10,245 nt of DNA, from positions 1 to 10,245 of the forward strand of contig JAIOTF010000170.1 of assembly GCA_021107195.1 (NCBI GenBank). The letters run 5' to 3'. The stretch's first letter is position 1. Every line of letters begins with the position of its first letter. The notes below the pieces were generated by a model. That model had not been told where the DNA came from and did not search any database. It saw only the letters and a program-made list of their open reading frames with translations. The translations under genes and the position numbers were made by a program. This document shows positions 6,759 through 10,245 of this stretch, piece by piece. The stretch is from Anaerolineaceae bacterium. Its GTDB lineage: Bacteria > Chloroflexota > Anaerolineae > Anaerolineales > Anaerolineaceae.

Positions 6759-9263
6759 CTACAGCGGGTCAACTGGTTCACCAGTGTATGGCGCAGCCCA
6801 GCCTAAACGAGAGCGTTGCTTCTGGGCTTCACCGGATGCAAGGGCTTCGCGGACTCTTTCGAAGGCGGCGTCAAGCCCCAGGTCGTGCAGTTTGCTCTCA
6901 TTGGGCAACCCGCTCTCGGGGTCCCAATCCCGCAGGGTGTAATATCCTGCCAGCATCTCGGAGAGATGGCAGACACTGCCTTTGGCGTTGCCAGATGGTG
7001 AGGGAATTTGCGTCATCCGCCAGGGCAACACGTCATCCGATTTATCGATGCCGTGGAGGGCGTTGTAGCAGCGTTGCAAATTGTAAATGCGCTCGCCGAT
7101 GCGCTTCAACTCGTCAACATTGAGAGACATGCCGTTGATGGCGTTCAGGGCGTTGCATTGTTCCTGCCAGTATATTTCCAGCATGACGAAAGTGCCGCCA
7201 GATTTGCAATTTCCACAAGAATCTACGATGGCCCCGTAATCCTCGCCATCCTTTACCAGAAAAGCCTTATATTTGGTTTCCAGAGGGTCAACCAATTCCG
7301 GGAGATATGCCTGTCCATATCTTGCCCCAGCTCTGCCCGGATAACCGGTTTCATCGACGACAGGAAAAGCCTTAAGGTGATCTGCGCCTCTGGAAGACGT
7401 GGCGTGGGCCAGGCCCATAGATTGTTGGGCGCGGCCATCTTGTGCGGGGATATCTTGTCCCTTTACGTGCATGGCGTATCGCTCCGCACCGCCACCCAAC
7501 TTTTTTGCGGCCCAGGCGGCGCCTTCCGCTAATAGATTGCCCAGGTAGCCTTTACGGTACGCAATCCGTTCGAGCAACTGGAGCATGGTGTGATAGTTTC
7601 CCCACACAAGAGCGAGGCCGTCACAATCATCAGGTGTCAGCATTCCTTTTTCGGCTAGTTCCAGTGCAAATGCAATCGCGCTCCCGGCTGATATCGTATC
7701 CAGCCCTAAGTCATCACAAACTTCATTACCCTTAAGTATTGAAGGGAGATTTGCATTGCAGACTCTTGCGCCCAGTGAGTTCAGGGTTTCATATTCGACG
7801 CTCATAGACATGCTGCCGGTAAATTCACCTTCCTTCACAGCATACACTTTATCACATCCAACGGGGCAGTTGCGGCATGAGATATCCCGGATGAAGTGGT
7901 TTTCATGGAGGGCATCTGCAGAAATCTGATCGAAATTTTCGAAACTGCCATACCGGTGATTTTGAGTTGGGAATCGTCCCATAAAGTGCATCAGGGAAAT
8001 AATACCAGGGGTGCCAAATTTGCTGACGGCTGGGAAGAACTCATTTTTTCTGATTGCTCGATGGTATTTCAATGTTATTTCGAGCGTTCGTTTGGGATTT
8101 GAAATGGGGAAGCCGCGCGTGCCGCGCACAGTAATGGCTTTGAGATTCTTTGACCCCATGACAGCCCCCAGCCCTGAACGGGCTGCGCTTCTCCGGGGAG
8201 TTAGCTGGATTCCTGCATAGCGGACAAGGTTTTCCCCGGCAGGGCCGATAATGGCCGTTTTTAGATCGGGCTGGCCGGTTTCGTCACACAGCCGGTCTTC
8301 CGTTTCGAAAGTCCCAAGACCCCAAAGATGTTCGGCTGACCGGAGTTCAACCTGTTCATCGTTGATATAAAGATAAACCGGCTCTGGCGAGCGTCCTTCG
8401 AAGATCACCAAGTCGTAGCCCGCCATTTTCAATTCCGGCCCGAAATGCCCGCCGGCATTGGCGTCACCGTAAATACCTGTCAGCGGCGACTTGGCGATGA
8501 ACTCGACCCGGCCCGAATTAGGCACCGGCGAGCCGCACAGCGGGCCGGTGGCGAGGAACAGTTTATTGCCGGGGTCGAGTGGTTCGACGGACGCGGGCAC
8601 TTCGTCCCAAAGAATCTTTGTGCCGACGCCATTGCCGCCGAGGTAATTCTCAGCCCACTCGACCGGCAGGGGAAGTTTTTGGATTTCGCCGGATGACAAA
8701 TCAACCCGCAGGTATTGCTTTGCGTAGCCCTGGTAAGGAAACCCTTGTGCGGTACTGTCAGCGGGTTTGCCCTTGTGTGGCCGGGTGCGGTGTTCTGGTA
8801 TCCGTTTGAGTTCTGCCAGCAGCGTATCATGCATGGTCTGCCCGCCATCGTCATAGCGGACGGTGATAGCTCCCGGCTCGCACACTTTCACGCACCAGGG
8901 GTCGCCATCGCACAGGTCGCATTTTACGATCACAGCTTTGCCTTTGCCCGGCAGGAGGTGCAGCCGAATGGCTCCAATCTGGCAGGCACGTACGCATTTA
9001 CTGCATCCGGTACACAGATCTTCGTTAATCACCACGGCTCCCAACTCGTTGACTCCAATTGCACCGGGCTCCGGGCAGGCTGCTATGCAGGGCTTATCGT
9101 CGCAGAGTACACAGGTAATGGGAAGAAAGCTGACCTCGGAATGGTCTTCCCGGACATGGATGCGAGCCAGTTCGGGGTTCGCCACGCCTTCATGCTTCAG
9201 GGTGCAAAAAGTTACACAGGTCTGGCAGCCGGTACATTTTTCGGGCGAAATTTCGAGACGCAT
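6759..9263 (-). CDS. Aldehyde:ferredoxin oxidoreductase family enzyme with fused N-terminal 16-Cys polyferredoxin
   Basis: An 834-residue fusion protein. Residues about 1-135 contain four [4Fe-4S] cysteine sets (Cys10/13/16/20, 51/54/59/63, 84/87/90/94, 115/118/124/128), like the electron-transfer subunits AorA, CooF or DmsB. From about 178 to 834 follows a full AOR catalytic subunit, normally a separate protein of about 600-650 residues that binds a tungsten (or molybdenum) bis-pterin and one [4Fe-4S] cluster. AOR signs are GYAKQYLRVDLSSGEI at 179-194, YLGGNGVGTKIL, GDANAGGHFGPELK near 266-278, cluster ligands CRNCPVGC (463, 466, 470) with the fourth at Cys686, EYET at 490-493, GLDTISAG at 520-527 and SSRGADHL. 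AAAAAGG-type ribosome binding sequence (9272-9278) supports the start. The enzymes oxidise aldehydes or run the reverse; relatives act on other substrates, such as BamB. Here the neighbours suggest ring chemistry on an N-heterocycle, which is inference. The segment DSCGNCKSGG at the fourth ligand has an extra cysteine (683) compared with the usual DSLGxC. Confidence 0.94.
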   Translation of the reverse strand: MRLEISPEKCTGCQTCVTFCTLKHEGVANPELARIHVREDHSEVSFLPITCVLCDDKPCIAACPEPGAIGVNELGAVVINEDLCTGCSKCVRACQIGAIRLHLLPGKGKAVIVKCDLCDGDPWCVKVCEPGAITVRYDDGGQTMHDTLLAELKRIPEHRTRPHKGKPADSTAQGFPYQGYAKQYLRVDLSSGEIQKLPLPVEWAENYLGGNGVGTKILWDEVPASVEPLDPGNKLFLATGPLCGSPVPNSGRVEFIAKSPLTGIYGDANAGGHFGPELKMAGYDLVIFEGRSPEPVYLYINDEQVELRSAEHLWGLGTFETEDRLCDETGQPDLKTAIIGPAGENLVRYAGIQLTPRRSAARSGLGAVMGSKNLKAITVRGTRGFPISNPKRTLEITLKYHRAIRKNEFFPAVSKFGTPGIISLMHFMGRFPTQNHRYGSFENFDQISADALHENHFIRDISCRNCPVGCDKVYAVKEGEFTGSMSMSVEYETLNSLGARVCNANLPSILKGNEVCDDLGLDTISAGSAIAFALELAEKGMLTPDDCDGLALVWGNYHTMLQLLERIAYRKGYLGNLLAEGAAWAAKKLGGGAERYAMHVKGQDIPAQDGRAQQSMGLAHATSSRGADHLKAFPVVDETGYPGRAGARYGQAYLPELVDPLETKYKAFLVKDGEDYGAIVDSCGNCKSGGTFVMLEIYWQEQCNALNAINGMSLNVDELKRIGERIYNLQRCYNALHGIDKSDDVLPWRMTQIPSPSGNAKGSVCHLSEMLAGYYTLRDWDPESGLPNESKLHDLGLDAAFERVREALASGEAQKQRSRLGWAAPYTGEPVDPL

Positions 9264-9271
9264 ATTACTTA

Positions 9272-9278
9272 CCTTTTT
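9272..9278 (-). promoter_or_regulatory. Ribosome binding site of the fused AOR gene
   Basis: AAAAAGG on the minus strand, eight bases before the ATG at 9263, supports this start and thus that the polyferredoxin part is translated as one protein with the AOR part. Confidence 0.5.
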
Positions 9279-9304
9279 GTGACTACTCTGCCGCCTGACA
9301 CTTG

Positions 9305-9335
9305 CACCTGCGCCAGGCCCGGTGCAGTGCAGGTG
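9305..9335. repeat. Stem-loop in the gap between the two AOR genes
   Basis: Perfect 7-base arms CACCTGC (9305-9311) and GCAGGTG (9329-9335) enclose 17 bases. An alternative 6-base pairing TGCACC/GGTGCA (9303-9308 with 9321-9326) competes with it. It sits about 40 bases upstream of the fused AOR start and is not followed by a T-run on the minus strand. It could be an mRNA processing or attenuation structure; a role is not shown. Confidence 0.35.
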
Positions 9336-9377
9336 AGACGATAGTCCCTTTGGGGATTTTTACAGGACGCGTTCCCT

Positions 9378-10245
9378 TCACTTTGTGGAAAGTTCCAGCT
9401 TCGTTAGAGTTTCTGGCAAGGGATGTCCATTTTCGTCCCAGCCGCGTAATTCGTAGTAGCGGTCGAGCATGGCGTCCCAGTCATGGATGATACCGGTCGG
9501 CGGGCTTCGTCTGAATCCGGGTCGGCTTCGTACTCGTACACGGCTAATGGTTCTGCAGTAAATCTCTGGGGCAGAGTGTCATCTTTTCTGCCGAAGCCGT
9601 GCAATTGATTGAATAGTCTCTCCAAATTTACGATTCTTTCCCCAATTTCAAGAAGCGATTCTTCGGTGTAATCGTATCCCAACGCCTGCAAACCTGCGGC
9701 CAGGTCAATGGGCATCAGTGCGTATGTTTCGGCGGTGCTGAACTTGCAAACTCCGAGAGAGTCGACCACTGCACAGAAATGCTCTCCGTAGACTACGACG
9801 TCCGCCTTATATTTTTCATTGGATAGCTCCATCAATTCCGCGAGAATTTCCTCCGGGAAGAGTTTTCGGGCCACCTCCCAGTTACCGGCCAGATCGAGGG
9901 CCGGCATCCCGTAAAGGTGGTCGGCACCCCGGTTGCTGGTGGCGTGCCCCAGGCCGAAGGATTTTGCAATCCGCGGCTCCTGTCGGGGAATCTCAAGCCC
10001 TTTGACGTGCATGGCATATTTCTCGGCGCCGTTGCCTATCTCCCGCGCGGCTGGCAGCACTCCCTTCGAGAGCAGCACTCCCAGACCGGTTCGGAAGGCG
10101 ATGTCTCTGGTCAGCCCGAGTATGGTTTCAGAATCCCCCCATTCCAGAGAATGATCGGGGTGATCCAGTAAACCTTTTTCGTGGCACTCCAGGGCAAAGG
10201 CAATTGTCACGCCGGTGGAGATGGTATCCAGGCCGTATTCGTTGC
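9378..10245 (-). CDS. Second AOR-family oxidoreductase, 3' part only, with a frameshift near the C-terminus
   Basis: The frame is open to the window edge and begins in the middle of the AOR fold with NEYGLDTISTGVTIAFALE, the same block as GLDTISAG in the neighbouring fused AOR. KYAMHVKGLEIP, ATSNRGADHLYGMP and the cluster-ligand segment VDSLGVCKF (canonical, unlike its neighbour) follow, then INLERLFN-type helices. About 10 codons after YEYEADPDSDEA the original frame loses similarity and ends at a TAA (9404-9406). The adjacent frame reads PPTGIIHDWDAMLDRYYELR and GWDENGHPLPETLTKL, a textbook AOR C-terminus, to a TGA at 9378-9380. One base appears lost (or two gained) at about 9490-9525. Only the last ~45 residues are affected. 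This may be a true mutation, or a sequencing/assembly error in a GC-rich spot. The two AORs differ clearly in sequence, so they are diverged paralogues rather than a recent duplication. Whether this one also has a fused ferredoxin lies outside the window. It precedes the fused AOR by 114 bases on the same strand. Confidence 0.85.

Noticed and set aside
8715..9344. 209-codon open frame on the plus strand
   Set aside because: It is antisense to the ferredoxin part of the fused AOR, whose cysteine motifs are unmistakable; no ribosome binding site or domain is seen.
9345..9361. TCCC/GGGA hairpin followed by TTTTT on the plus strand, like a terminator
   Set aside because: The stem is only four base pairs and no plus-strand gene leads into it; on the coding minus strand the T-run is on the wrong side.

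Overview
The window looks like part of an anaerobic bacterial chromosome of moderate GC content. The oxygen-sensitive tungsten/molybdenum enzymes and ferredoxin-type Fe-S proteins point to an anaerobe. The GT-C type membrane protein and general gene style would fit Chloroflexota (Anaerolineae-like), but that placement is inference from style, not proof. There is no tRNA, rRNA, CRISPR array or intact insertion sequence, and no gene-free stretch longer than about 130 bases.

Left part (1-2673, + strand, visibly more T-rich). It starts inside a polytopic GT-C/GT39-like glycosyltransferase, followed by a class I SAM-dependent methyltransferase. Next comes the wreck of a DHA2-type (EmrB/QacA-like) MFS exporter: its first 47 codons are kept with a good ribosome binding site, then an in-frame TAG, then about 40 codons that resemble a later membrane segment. 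The wreck ends exactly where the next, convergent gene stops, so about 2555-2676 is a rearrangement boundary.

Right part (2674-10245, all on the - strand, richer in G+C). In transcription order: the 3' part of one aldehyde:ferredoxin oxidoreductase (AOR) family protein with a frameshift near its C-terminus; a complete 834-residue AOR with a 16-cysteine polyferredoxin fused to its N-terminus; a PreA/DHOD-like flavoprotein with a C-terminal 2x[4Fe-4S] domain; a dihydropyrimidinase/hydantoinase (HyuA-like); and an SsnA-like amidohydrolase whose start codon overlaps the hydantoinase stop (ATGA).

Taken together, the minus-strand genes look like an anaerobic N-heterocycle (purine, pyrimidine or hydantoin type) catabolic cluster. 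Hydantoinase and SsnA homologues sit together in the E. coli ygfK-ssnA-hyuA-xdhD region, related to clusters implicated in anaerobic purine/urate breakdown. Here no xanthine-dehydrogenase-type enzyme is seen; AOR-family enzymes occupy the redox position, and the DHOD-like protein lacks the usual catalytic loop. A tungsten/AOR-based variant of heterocycle degradation is therefore the most interesting hypothesis. The substrate cannot be read from the sequence. The cluster probably continues beyond 10245.
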